DNA of 64,000 nucleotides from Streptomyces sp. HD (GCF_028369295.1 NZ_JAQMYP010000018.1:1-64000), one strand, 5' to 3'. Counted from the stretch's first letter, positions 7,257 to 16,096 are shown. Translations and numbers: made by a program. Notes: generated by a model from the letters alone, not told the origin.

Positions 7257-10093
7257 CCGACCAGCACTTCCGGCTCCCGCACGGCGGCCGTATCGACCGC
7301 GCCACCGTGCTGCGGTTCACCGTCGACGGACGGGAGCTGACCGGGCACCCCGGCGACACCGTCGCCTCGGCGATGCTCGCGAACGGCCTCGTCGAGGCCG
7401 CCCCGTCGCTCTACCGCGGCCGCCCGCGCGGCATCGTCGCCGCCGGGGCCGAGGAGCCCAACGCCCTGGTGCAGCTGGACGGTTCGTGTTCGGAGGGCAT
7501 GCTCCCGGCGACCACGGTGGAGCTCTACGACGGCCTGTCCGCCACCACGCTGTCCGGGATGGGCCGGCTCGACCCGACCCCCGACCCCGCCGTCTACGAC
7601 AAGAAGTACGCGCACACCGACGTCCTGGTCGTCGGCGCCGGACCCGCCGGCCTCGCGGCCGCCGCCGCTGCCGCCGCCTCCGGCGCCCGGGTGATCCTCG
7701 TCGACGACCGGCCGGAGCCCGGCGGCTCGCTGCTCTCCGACGCGGAGTGGGTCGCGCAGACCCGCGCCGCGCTCGACGCCGCCCCCGAGGTCGTCGTACT
7801 GCTCCGCACCACGGCCTTCGGGTCGTACGACGACAACTACGTGCTGGCCCTCCAACGGCGCACCGACCACCTCGGAGCCGCCGCCCCCGAGGGCGTCTCG
7901 CGCCAGCGGCTGTGGCACATCCGGGCCCGGCAGGTGGTGCTGGCGACCGGCGCGCACGAGCGTCCGCTGGTCTTCGCGGGCAACGACCGGCCCGGGGTGA
8001 TGCTCGCCGGTGCTGTCCGGACGTACCTCAACCGGTATGCCGTGGCGCCCGGTTCGCGGGCCCTGGTGAGCACGACCAACGACAGCGCGTACGACACCGT
8101 CAGCGATCTGCATGCCGCCGGGATCGACATCGCCGCCGTCGTGGACGCGCGCCCCGAACTGTCCCAGCGGGCGGCCGAAGCCGCCGCGGCGACCGGGGTG
8201 CGGGTGCTGACGGGCAGCGCGGTGGTCGACACCACGGGCGAGGGCCGGCTCACCGGCGTCACGGTCCAGGCCCTCGACGCGGAGGGCCGACTCACCGGTT
8301 CCCCGCAGTCCTTCGACTGCGACCTGCTCGCCGTCTCGGGCGGCTGGAGCCCGGTGGTGCACCTGCACAGCCAGCGTCAGGGGCGGCTGCGCTGGGACGA
8401 GGACCTGGTCGCCTTCGTCCCCGCCGGGACCGTACGGAACCAGCAGGTCGTCGGTGCGGCGCGCGGGACGTACGACCTCGACGGCTGTCTGGCCGAGGGG
8501 GCGCGGGCGGGTGCGCTGGCCGCGACGGAAGCCGGGTTCCCGGTCGCCGTACCGTCCGAGGCCGCTCGGCTCGCGGCCGGCCCGACGCGCGCCCTGTGGC
8601 TGGTCCCCGGCCCCGACGGCGAACCCGCCGCCTGGGACACCCACTTCGTGGACCTCCAGCGCGACGTGACCGTCGCCGACGTCTGGCGCTCCACCGGCGC
8701 GGGCATGCGCGGCGTCGAGCACGTCAAGCGCTACACCTCGCTCGGCACCGCCAACGACCAGGGCAAGACGTCCGGCGTCAACGCCATCGGTGTCATCGCC
8801 GAGGCTCTCGGCGGCTCGCTGGGCGAGATCGGCACCACGGCCTACCGGGCGCCCTACACGCCGATCGCCTTCGCGGCCCTGGCCGGGCGGGAGCGCGGCG
8901 AACTGTTCGACCCGGAGCGCACCACCTCCGTCCACGGCTGGCACGTGGCGCACGGCGCGCAGTTCGAGGACGTCGGGCAGTGGAAGCGCCCCCGCTACTA
9001 CCCCCGGCCCGGTGAGGACATGGACACCGCCGTGGCCCGCGAGTGCCGTGCGGCCCGTGAGGGCGTGGCGTTCATGGACGCCTCCACCCTGGGCAAGATC
9101 GAGATCTGGGGCGCGGACGCGGGCGAGTTCCTCAACCGCGTCTACACCAACGCCTTCAAGAAGCTCAAGCCCGGCATGGCCCGCTACGGCGTGATGTGCA
9201 AGCCCGACGGCATGATCTTCGACGACGGGGTGACCCTCCGCCTCGACGACAACCGCTACTTCATGACCACCACGACCGGCGGTGCCGCCGGAGTCCTGGA
9301 CTGGCTGGAGGAGTGGCTGCAGACCGAGTGGCCCGAACTCGACGTCCATTGCACGTCGGTGACCGAACAGTGGACGACGATCGCCGTCGTCGGCCCGAAG
9401 TCGCGCGAGGTCGTCGCCCAACTCGCGCCGGACGTAGACCTGTCGGCAGAGGCCTTCCCGTTCATGGCCTTCCGCGAGACGACCCTGGCCTCCGGCGTCC
9501 CCGCCCGCATCTGCCGGATCTCCTTCTCCGGCGAACTCGCCTACGAGATCAACGTCTCCGCCTGGTACGGCCGGTCCGTCTGGGAGCAGGTGTACACGGC
9601 GGGGCAGCCGTACGGCATCACCCCGTACGGCACCGAGACCATGCACGTCCTGCGGGCCGAGAAGGGCTACATCATCGTCGGCCAGGACACCGACGGCACC
9701 GTCACTCCGCAGGACGCGGGCATGTCCTGGGTGGTCTCCAAGCAGAAGGACTTCATCGGCAAGCGGTCCTACTCCCGCGCCGACACCGCCCGCACCGACC
9801 GCAAGCAACTGGTCGGCCTGCTGCCGAGCGACGGCACCACCCGGTTGCCCGAAGGCGCCCAACTCGTCGCGCCTGACGTCACCTTGGAGACGGTGCCCGT
9901 GCCGATGCTCGGGCACGTCACCTCCAGCTACCACAGCCCGGCCCTCGGCCGCCCCTTCGCCCTCGCCCTCGTCGCCGACGGACGGGCCAGGATCGGGCAG
10001 ACCCTGCTCGCCCCGCTGGACGACGGACTGGTGCCCGTCGAGGTGACCGACTTCGTCCTCTACGACCCCGAAGGGACCAAGCGCGATGGCTGA
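7253..10093 (+). CDS. soxA: Sarcosine oxidase, alpha subunit
   Basis: 946-residue large subunit. Residues about 1-100 form the ferredoxin-like N-terminal domain (FTVDGRELTGHPGDTVASAM). Residues about 120-500 are an NAD-binding flavoprotein-like domain with VLVVGAGPAGLAAAAAAAASG and VLATGAHERPLVFAGNDRPG. The C-terminal half (about 590-946) is a GcvT-type aminomethyltransferase domain that binds tetrahydrofolate and takes the formaldehyde released from sarcosine to methylene-THF (VTEQWTTIAVVGPKSREVV, GELAYEINV, ALRAEKGY-like VLRAEKGYIIVGQDTDGTVT). Length and domain order are those of SoxA. It overlaps both neighbours, soxD and soxG, by a few bases. Confidence 0.95.
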   Translation: MTDQHFRLPHGGRIDRATVLRFTVDGRELTGHPGDTVASAMLANGLVEAAPSLYRGRPRGIVAAGAEEPNALVQLDGSCSEGMLPATTVELYDGLSATTLSGMGRLDPTPDPAVYDKKYAHTDVLVVGAGPAGLAAAAAAAASGARVILVDDRPEPGGSLLSDAEWVAQTRAALDAAPEVVVLLRTTAFGSYDDNYVLALQRRTDHLGAAAPEGVSRQRLWHIRARQVVLATGAHERPLVFAGNDRPGVMLAGAVRTYLNRYAVAPGSRALVSTTNDSAYDTVSDLHAAGIDIAAVVDARPELSQRAAEAAAATGVRVLTGSAVVDTTGEGRLTGVTVQALDAEGRLTGSPQSFDCDLLAVSGGWSPVVHLHSQRQGRLRWDEDLVAFVPAGTVRNQQVVGAARGTYDLDGCLAEGARAGALAATEAGFPVAVPSEAARLAAGPTRALWLVPGPDGEPAAWDTHFVDLQRDVTVADVWRSTGAGMRGVEHVKRYTSLGTANDQGKTSGVNAIGVIAEALGGSLGEIGTTAYRAPYTPIAFAALAGRERGELFDPERTTSVHGWHVAHGAQFEDVGQWKRPRYYPRPGEDMDTAVARECRAAREGVAFMDASTLGKIEIWGADAGEFLNRVYTNAFKKLKPGMARYGVMCKPDGMIFDDGVTLRLDDNRYFMTTTTGGAAGVLDWLEEWLQTEWPELDVHCTSVTEQWTTIAVVGPKSREVVAQLAPDVDLSAEAFPFMAFRETTLASGVPARICRISFSGELAYEINVSAWYGRSVWEQVYTAGQPYGITPYGTETMHVLRAEKGYIIVGQDTDGTVTPQDAGMSWVVSKQKDFIGKRSYSRADTARTDRKQLVGLLPSDGTTRLPEGAQLVAPDVTLETVPVPMLGHVTSSYHSPALGRPFALALVADGRARIGQTLLAPLDDGLVPVEVTDFVLYDPEGTKRDG

Positions 10094-10694
10094 GCCGACG
10101 ATCGCCGCACGGGTGAGCCCGCTGGCACATCTTCAAGAGCGGATGCGCGCCGCCACGGTCACCGGCGCCCGCGGCGTCACGCTGACCGAGTGGCCGTTCC
10201 TCACCATGGTCGACCTGCGGGTCGCCCCCGGGTCCGAGGCGGCCGACCGCATCGAGAAGACCCTGGCCGCACCGCTGCCGCGCGAGTGCGGCGACACCAC
10301 GACGTCCGGCCCGCATACGGTCCTCTGGCTCGGCCCCGACGAATGGCTCGTGGTGTCCCAGGCCGAAGCGACCGCCGTGGCCGCCGAGTTGGGGGAGGCG
10401 CTGGGCGCAGACCCCGGCTCCGTCGTGGACGTCTCGGCCAACCGCACCACGCTGGAGCTGAGCGGCCCGGCTGCCCGGCAGGTGCTGGAGAAGGGCTGCC
10501 CGCTGGACCTGCATCCCCGGGTCTTCGGCCCCGGCCGGGCGGTGTCCACCACGGTGGGCCCCGTCGCCGTCCTGCTCTGGCAGGTCGACGACACACCGAC
10601 GTACCGGCTGTTTCCGCGCTCCTCGTTCGCCGACTACCTGGCCCGCTGGCTCGTCGACGCGATGAGCGAGTACCGCGGCCCGGAGGTGGCGTGA
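10086..10694 (+). CDS. soxG: Sarcosine oxidase, gamma subunit
   Basis: 202 residues matching the SoxG family in size. Visible family features are LTEWPFLTMVDLRV, GPHTVLWLGPDEWLVV and VVDVSANRTTLELSGPAARQVLEKGCPLDLH, a fold related to the GcvT-like domains. The gamma subunit packs on the alpha folate domain. The start overlaps the end of soxA by 8 nt and its TGA shares a base with the purU start, so the whole unit appears translationally coupled. Confidence 0.93.
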   Translation: MAEPTIAARVSPLAHLQERMRAATVTGARGVTLTEWPFLTMVDLRVAPGSEAADRIEKTLAAPLPRECGDTTTSGPHTVLWLGPDEWLVVSQAEATAVAAELGEALGADPGSVVDVSANRTTLELSGPAARQVLEKGCPLDLHPRVFGPGRAVSTTVGPVAVLLWQVDDTPTYRLFPRSSFADYLARWLVDAMSEYRGPEVA

Positions 10695-11546
10695 TGGGGG
10701 CGCCGATCGAGTACGTACTCACCCTCGACTGCCCCGAGGCGCCCGGAATCGTCCACGCCGTCTCGCGGTTCCTCGTCGAGCACGGCAGCGACATCATCGA
10801 CAACCAGCAGTTCGGCGAACGCCGCGACGGCCACTTCTTCAAGCGGGTGCGCTTCGCCACGACCGTGCCGAGCACACCATCGAGGCCCTGCGCCGGGACT
10901 TCGCCGCCGTGGCCGCGCCGCTCGCCATGCGCTGGCACCTCGAACCGGCCGGTACCTGGCGCCGGGTGCTGGTCATGGTGTCCCGCTACGGCCACTGCCT
11001 GAACGACCTGCTCTTCCGTACCCGCAGCGGGGATCTGCCCGTCGACGTGGTCGCGGTCGTCGCCAACCACCGTGAGCACGAGGAAGTCGTCACCTGGCAC
11101 GGCATCCCCTTCTTCCACGTGCCGGTCACCGCCGCGACCAAGCCCGAGGCCGAGGCCCGGCTCCTGGAGCTGGTCGACTCGTTCGACGTCGACCTGGTCG
11201 TGCTGGCCCGCTACATGCAGGTGCTCTCCGACGACCTGTGCACCCGGCTGGCCGGCCGGGTGATCAACATCCACCACTCGTTCCTGCCGAGCTTCAAGGG
11301 GGCCAAGCCCTACCACCAGGCACACGACCGCGGCGTCAAGCTCGTCGGCGCGACCGCCCACTACGTCACCGCCGACCTCGACGAAGGCCCGATCATCGCC
11401 CAGGAGGTCATCGACGTCGACCACAGCCACACCGCCGAGGACCTGGCCGCCATCGGCCGCGACGCGGAGTCGGCGGCCCTCGCCCGAGCGGTCCGCTGGC
11501 ACTGCGGGTGTTCGTCCAGGGAAGGCGCACTGTGGTCCTGCGCTGA
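10694..11546 (+). pseudogene. purU: Formyltetrahydrofolate deformylase, two frameshifts
   Basis: PurU hydrolyses 10-formyl-THF to THF plus formate, balancing the folate pool charged by SoxA and GlyA. The N-terminal ACT domain (YVLTLDCPEAPGIVHAVSRF, then DIIDNQQFGERRDGHFFKRV) reads in frame from 10694. Near 10866 the frame shifts by one base, and HTIEALRRDFAAVAAPLAMRW continues in a second frame through the formyltransferase domain with VLVMVSRYGHCLNDLL, INIHHSFLPSFKGAKPYHQA and GATAHYVTADLDEGPIIAQ (catalytic Asn, His, Asp). Near 11506 a second shift restores the normal ending RVFVQGRRTVVLR. All functional blocks are intact, so either two recent one-base deletions or two sequence errors explain it. 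Both are consistent with a single missing base. Confidence 0.85.
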
Positions 11547-11746
11547 AGCCCGGCCGGATCGTCGCGTCCCCTCACACGGCACCGTGACACGCAGCCGCCC
11601 GGTGCCCTGGTGTGCCGGCCGACGCGCACCTGAGTGAAGGGCGCACGACCATCCGGACGCCGCCCGCGTGGCGTGCCGATGATCGTGCCGCCCGTGGTGT
11701 GCCCTGAGCTCTCGGGACGGCTCACCCCCTGAAGGAGACAGGCGGC

Positions 11747-12139
11747 ATGCTCGGACAATCGCAGGCGTTCAGCGGCTTCTCGGTCGACGACCTCGGAGAG
11801 GCCCGCCGGTTCTACGGCGAGGTTCTCGGCCTGGACGTGGAGGAGACCGGGCAGGGGGAGATGAGGGTGCTGATCCTCAAGCTCGGCAGCGGCGCGCAGG
11901 TCTTCGTCTACCCGAAGGAGACGCACACCCCAGCCTCGTTCACGATTCTCAACTTCCCCGTGAACGACATCGAGGCCGCCGTCGCCGAACTGGAGCGACG
12001 CGGTGTGACCCTTGAGCGCTACGCCGGGTTCGAGCACGACGCGAAGGGCGTCGTCCGGGTCGGCAACGGCGGCCCGGCGGCGATCGCATGGTTCACCGAC
12101 CCCGCCGGGAACGTTCTCTCGGTGCTCCAGGAGAACTGA
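11747..12139 (+). CDS. VOC (glyoxalase/dioxygenase-fold) family protein
   Basis: 130 residues, one vicinal-oxygen-chelate domain made of two beta-alpha-beta-beta-beta halves: FSVDDLGEARRFYGEVLGLDV at residues about 10-30 and FPVNDIEAAVAELERRGV at about 70-87, with AIAWFTDPAGNVLSVLQ as the typical end. A metal-ligand Glu/His set is incomplete in the first half (FSGFSV where His is frequent), so no activity can be named. A strong ribosome site GAAGGAGACAGG precedes the ATG. It stands alone between the sox operon and a scarred region. Confidence 0.85.
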   Translation: MLGQSQAFSGFSVDDLGEARRFYGEVLGLDVEETGQGEMRVLILKLGSGAQVFVYPKETHTPASFTILNFPVNDIEAAVAELERRGVTLERYAGFEHDAKGVVRVGNGGPAAIAWFTDPAGNVLSVLQEN

Positions 12140-12159
12140 CCGGAGCCTTCCGGCCGGCC

Positions 12160-12511
12160 CTAGCCGTTGGGGACGGTGTCCTGGGGGGATCGGTCGGGTC
12201 GTTGCCCTCGGGGGCCGTGCCCCACACCGTGTTGCCGGACACCTGGGCGGTGATCTTCGCCCAGTCGGCGTACGACGTCTGGGAAGGGCCGAAGGAGTAG
12301 TCGTCGCTCTGGTTGAGCGGCTGCCAGTCCGAGCGGTGGAAGCGCAACTGCATGTCCCCGGTGTCGGCGCCGGGAGCGAGGGTGCCCGCCCCGCTGGTGA
12401 AGCCGATGTCCAGGTAGTGGTCGGCCGTGGCCGTGGGGTTGGCGAGTGTGCCGAAGGTGCCGGTGATGTTGGCGCAGCCCCTGACCGCCCAGGAACAGGC
12501 GTAGAGGTACG
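12160..12511 (-). pseudogene. C-terminal CBM3 remnant of a cellulase
   Basis: The reverse strand encodes YLYACSWAVRGCANITGTFG, LANPTATADHYLDIGFTSGA, GTLAPGADTGDMQLRFHRSD and WQPLNQSDDYSFGPSQTSYA followed by DWAKITAQVSGNTVWG. This is the second half of a family-3 cellulose-binding module as found at the end of secreted actinobacterial cellulases. Nothing upstream belongs to it: coding similarity stops abruptly near 12512 where an unrelated plus-strand fragment begins. The last codons may also be shifted, since a natural end (DTVPNG then TAG at 12160) lies one frame away. It has no start, signal peptide or catalytic domain. Confidence 0.7.
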
Positions 12512-12706
12512 TGGCACCCAGCCGTCCAGACGATCGAACCCACCGTGGTCAGCCGGGCCGAGGCCAAGATCCTCGGCGTGCCCCACCTGTCTCCCGCACT
12601 CCTCTTCGAGCGCCTCACCAGCGACACCGACGGCCGGGCCGTCGAATACGTCCACTCCATCTACCGCGGCGACCGCTACCGCATCGTCACCCGCCTCACC
12701 CTGGGC
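12512..12706 (+). pseudogene. C-terminal fragment of a GntR/HutC-type regulator (UTRA domain)
   Basis: The plus strand reads QTIEPTVVSRAEAKILGVPH, SPALLFERLTSDTDGRAVEY and VHSIYRGDRYRIVTRLTLG. This is the final part of the UTRA ligand-binding domain of GntR/HutC regulators: the LFERLT, VEY and YRGDRYRF-like blocks are diagnostic. The DNA-binding domain and most of the ligand domain are absent, and the frame runs on past the natural end. The fragment abuts the CBM3 remnant, marking a deletion or recombination junction. Confidence 0.65.
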
Positions 12707-12851
12707 CTCTCGGCCGGTCAGGGACAACCGGCCCCGACGGGATCCCTCCCCGGCATTCCGCCCGGAGTCTCCCACCGCGCGAGCCCGTCGTGCTCACGGC
12801 TCAGGGGGACGTGCACGCCGACCGGTGACGGCGGTCGGCGCACGCGGAGAA

Positions 12852-12887
12852 GGGGTCCGCCCGGCCGTCTCCGGCCGCGCGGACCCC
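12852..12887 (-). terminator. Terminator after the encapsulin operon
   Basis: Inverted repeat with 16-bp arms (12852-12867 and 12872-12887, one mismatch) around a 4-nt loop TCTC, immediately past the cysteine desulfurase stop. Very stable GC stem without a U tract. Confidence 0.7.
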
Positions 12888-12908
12888 GCTGAGGCACCGC
12901 TCGCGTCG

Positions 12909-14345
12909 TCAGCCGCTCTGCTGCAGCCTGCGCAGCGACGCGACGAGCTGGTCCACCTCCTCGGACGTGTTGTAGAGCGCGAGGGAGGCACGGGCCGCCG
13001 ACTCCAACCCGTAGTGCGCGAGGGCCGGTTGGGCGCAGTGGTGGCCGGCCCGGATGGCGATTCCGTCGCGGTCGAGCCAGTCGGCGACGGTGGCCGGGTC
13101 CTGCCCCGCGAGCGTGAAGGTGAGCACCGCGATCCGGTCGGGCGCCGAACCGATCAGCTCAAGTCCGGGCACGGAGGCAAGGGCCTGCTGCGCATACGAC
13201 ATGAGCCCTTCCTCGTATGCCGTGACGGCCTCCCGGTCGAGGGACGTCAGCCAGTTCAGGGCGGCGAGCAGTCCGATGACCCCGGAGATGTGTCCGGTGC
13301 CGGCCTCCATCTTGTGCGGGGCGGCCGCGAACGTGGTCTGCCCGAAGTCCACGGACTCGATCATGTTGCCGCCGCCCTGCCACGGTGCCATGCCGGCAAG
13401 GAGCTCCGGCTTGACGTACAGGGCACCGATACCGGTCGGCGCGAACAGCTTGTGGCCCGAGAACGCGTAGAAATCGGCGTCCAGGTCCTGTACGTCGACG
13501 GGGAAGTGAGCGACGGCCTGAGCCCCGTCGACCAGGACCTTGGCGCCGTAGCGATGGGCGAGGGCCGTCATCTCCCGCACGGGTGGCACGGTGCCGAGGA
13601 CGTTCGACGCGTGGCTGATCGCGACGAGCTGGGTCCGCGAGGACAGCAGATCGGCGTACGCGGCCTGGTCGATCTCGCCGTCCGGTGTGAGCGGGATCGG
13701 CACGAGCCGGGCCCGGGTCAGCTTGGCGAGCATCTGCCACGGCACGATGTCCGAGTGGTGTTCGAGGACCGGCACCAGGATGTCGTCCCCGGGGCCGAGG
13801 TTGGCCCGGCCCCAGGTCTGTGCGACGAGGTTGATCGCCTCCGTGGTGCCGCGCACGAAGACGACGCCGTCCGGGCTCGGTGCGCCGAGGAAGTCGGCGA
13901 CGGCCGCCCGGCCCGCCTCGTACGCCTCGGTGGCCTCCCGCGCCATGGTGTGGGCCCCGCGGTGGATGTTGGAGTTGGCGGCACCGTAGTAGGCGGTGAG
14001 CGCCTCGATGACCTGACGCGGTTTCTGCGTGGTGGCCGCGTTGTCGAGCCAGACGAGCGGGTGGCCGTTGACGGTCCGGTGCAGGATCGGGAACTCGTGG
14101 CGCACCATCTCGGCGGTGAAACCACCCGGTTGGCGCGGCAGGGGCGAGGGGTCGGTGGACGGCACCGCGGCCGGCGAGGTGGGCGGCGCGGGCGGCGTGA
14201 TCCCGGGCACGGCCGGGGGCGCCCCGGGAAGAGCCGCCGTACTTGGAGGAGGCGCCGCGCTCGCGAGAGCCGTACCGGACTCGGCAACCGCGCCCTGCTC
14301 CGCCGCTGTCGGCGTCAGCGGCGCCGTGACGTCAGGCGTAGTCAT
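12909..14345 (-). CDS. SufS-type cysteine desulfurase, predicted encapsulin cargo
   Basis: 478 residues. Residues about 75-478 form a class V aminotransferase-fold cysteine desulfurase releasing sulfur from L-cysteine on PLP: PLVWLDNAATTQKPRQVIEA, NIHRGAHTMAREATE, FVRGTTEAINLVAQTW, VLEHHSDIVPW, HASNVLGTVPPV, DGAQAVAHFPVDVQDL, FYAFSGHKLFAPTGIG with the PLP Lys, and GIAIRAGHHCAQP with the persulfide Cys. Residues 1-75 are a Pro/Ala/Thr-rich, apparently disordered extension absent from ordinary SufS (about 410 aa). Such extensions are the cargo-loading regions of family 2 encapsulin cargo enzymes. The ATG lies inside the end of the shell gene (14-nt overlap). There are no suf genes nearby. Confidence 0.92.
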   Translation of the reverse strand: MTTPDVTAPLTPTAAEQGAVAESGTALASAAPPPSTAALPGAPPAVPGITPPAPPTSPAAVPSTDPSPLPRQPGGFTAEMVRHEFPILHRTVNGHPLVWLDNAATTQKPRQVIEALTAYYGAANSNIHRGAHTMAREATEAYEAGRAAVADFLGAPSPDGVVFVRGTTEAINLVAQTWGRANLGPGDDILVPVLEHHSDIVPWQMLAKLTRARLVPIPLTPDGEIDQAAYADLLSSRTQLVAISHASNVLGTVPPVREMTALAHRYGAKVLVDGAQAVAHFPVDVQDLDADFYAFSGHKLFAPTGIGALYVKPELLAGMAPWQGGGNMIESVDFGQTTFAAAPHKMEAGTGHISGVIGLLAALNWLTSLDREAVTAYEEGLMSYAQQALASVPGLELIGSAPDRIAVLTFTLAGQDPATVADWLDRDGIAIRAGHHCAQPALAHYGLESAARASLALYNTSEEVDQLVASLRRLQQSG

Positions 14346-15723
14346 GGTACTTGGACACCTCGACGTTCTGGAGTACGGCGATGGCGTCGTCCACCAGCAC
14401 GGCGGTGTTGAAGTAGGCCGTCATCAGGTACGACGTGATGCCCTTCTGGTCCATGCCCATGTTCCGCATGGACAGACCGGGTTCGACCTCGTCCGGTACG
14501 GCCGCGGGGCGCAGGCCCACCACGCCCTGCTCGGCCTCGCCGATCCGCACCAGCAGGATCTCGGTGGTGCCGGCCGCGCTGCCGGAGCCGTTCGGGCAGG
14601 GCACCTTGTCGGAGGGCAGCAGCGGCACGCCGCGCCAGGTCAGCAGCGGGCTGCCGAACCGGCTGTCCGTCACCGGGGGCACCCCGCGCCGCGTACATTC
14701 CCGCCCGAACGCGGCGATCGCCCTCGGATGCGCGATGAAGTAGGCCGGCTGCTTCCACACCCTCGCGAGGAGTTCGTCCAGGTCGTCGGGGGTGGGAGCA
14801 CCGGTACGCGCCTGCACGCGCTGCCCGGTCGGGACGTTGTGGAACAGCCCGAACTCGGGGTGGTTGAGCATCAGGTTCTCCTGGCGCTCACGCAGGGCCT
14901 GAATGGTCAGGTTGGCCTGGGTTCGCGTCTGGTCCATCGGCCCGTTGTAGAGGTCGGCGACGCGGGAGTGGACCATCATCCGCGTCTGGGCCAGCGTCAT
15001 GTGGTACTCGCGCGGAGCGTCCTCGTAGTCGACGTACGTGCTCGGCAGATCGACCTCCCCCACATGGCCACCGCTCAGGTCGATGGGCGCCTCGGTGCCG
15101 GGTGCGGGCATGCCGCCCGCCGTGTACGAGTCCACCGCACCGCGCAGCGCCTCGTCGCGCTCCATCAGCCCGGCGAGGGCTGAACGCTCGACGCGCAGGG
15201 CGACGCCGGGAGTGACGGCCTTGACGGCGTACGGCATGGACTCGCCCTTGGTCCACGCCTCCAGGTCGAAGTACTGCCCGTCGCCGACGACCTGGATCAG
15301 CGCCTCGTCGCCGTACCGTCCGGCGGCGCGCTTCTCGGCCCGGCCCTGGACGATCACCCACAGGTGCTCGGCGGTGTCGCCCTCCTGGACCAGTACCTGC
15401 CCGGCCTCGAAGCTCACCTCGGTGAACCCGTCGGCCAGTTGCCCGAGGAGCGCGTCGTCGCTCTCGCGCAGGTACGGGATCTCGCGTAAGTCCCCCGGGA
15501 TGACGCGCGGGCTCCCTTCGTCGGTGTGGGTGCCGATGCGGTCGTCGCCGAGGATGTAGGTGCGGCGCCGGTTGACGCGGTAGACGCCTGATTCGACGTC
15601 GACCCATGGCAGGGCACGCAGGAGATAGCGCGGGGTGATGCCGCGCATCTGCGGTGTCGTCTTCGTGGTCGTCGCGAGTTGCCGGGCGGCGTCGGGGCTG
15701 AGAGTGATGCGGTCGGTCGTCAC
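14332..15723 (-). CDS. Family 2 encapsulin shell protein with cyclic-nucleotide-binding domain (EshA-like)
   Basis: 463 residues. The N-terminal arm LSPDAARQLATTTKTTPQMR, GITPRYLLRALPWVDVESGV and YRVNRR is typical of family 2 encapsulins, which build icosahedral protein compartments with an HK97 fold. Residues about 75-205 form an inserted cNMP-binding-like domain (LREIPYLRESDDALLGQLAD, EVSFEAGQVLVQEGDTAEHL, VIVQGRAEKRAAGRYGDEA). The remainder is the HK97 shell fold (TLAQTRMMVHSRVADLYNGP, LMLNHPEFGLFHNVP, QPAYFIAHPRAIAAFGRECT, GMDQKGITSYLMTAYFNTAV, VLVDDAIAVLQNVEV). The architecture is that of the cNMP-domain (2B) class, to which Streptomyces EshA belongs. The GTG at 15723 follows GAGGAGACC. 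The gene overlaps and precedes the cysteine desulfurase, the expected cargo. Whether the cNMP domain binds a nucleotide is not certain from sequence. Confidence 0.92.
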   Translation of the reverse strand: MTTDRITLSPDAARQLATTTKTTPQMRGITPRYLLRALPWVDVESGVYRVNRRRTYILGDDRIGTHTDEGSPRVIPGDLREIPYLRESDDALLGQLADGFTEVSFEAGQVLVQEGDTAEHLWVIVQGRAEKRAAGRYGDEALIQVVGDGQYFDLEAWTKGESMPYAVKAVTPGVALRVERSALAGLMERDEALRGAVDSYTAGGMPAPGTEAPIDLSGGHVGEVDLPSTYVDYEDAPREYHMTLAQTRMMVHSRVADLYNGPMDQTRTQANLTIQALRERQENLMLNHPEFGLFHNVPTGQRVQARTGAPTPDDLDELLARVWKQPAYFIAHPRAIAAFGRECTRRGVPPVTDSRFGSPLLTWRGVPLLPSDKVPCPNGSGSAAGTTEILLVRIGEAEQGVVGLRPAAVPDEVEPGLSMRNMGMDQKGITSYLMTAYFNTAVLVDDAIAVLQNVEVSKYHDYA

Positions 15724-16096
15724 AGGGGTCTCCTCTGGTGGATTCGATCCGGGAGCGGACTTCCGTACGAGCGAGCCGATCGTGCAGCGGGCAACAGGGC
15801 CTCACAAGGTGCGCAGGACACCGCTCGGTTGAGCGCGGGCCGAAAACACTCGACTTCAGGCGGGAGGTGCGCACTGCATCGCGCCCATCGGGAGGCGGTG
15901 CCACCAAGGGCGAGGGCCCGGAGGAGAATGGTCCGGGCACAGCGACGACGAGCGGCCCGACGCTCCGTCAATTGCCCACGGACGGCTGGATTTGGCCCCG
16001 TATCTCTACTTTTAGACTCTTAAAGGCGGGCTTATGTGACCCTTCTCAGGGCCGCATTTGCCTGAACCGGCAACTACCCGAATCGGCTGGCAGTGG
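15724..16096. other. Intergenic leader of the encapsulin operon
   Basis: No gene is supported here. It is the 5' region of the encapsulin operon and the downstream end of the oxidoreductase gene. An AT-rich near-dyad CTTTTAGACTCTTAAAG (16009-16025) stands out from the GC-rich surroundings and may be a promoter element or operator about 290 bp upstream of the shell start. Short plus-strand frames in the region lack ribosome sites. Confidence 0.4.

Noticed and set aside
7217..9934. A 905-codon open frame antisense to soxA
   Set aside because: Codon usage and residue content (His, Arg, Gly, Val runs) are those of a GC-rich mirror frame. The opposite strand encodes a complete sarcosine oxidase alpha subunit.
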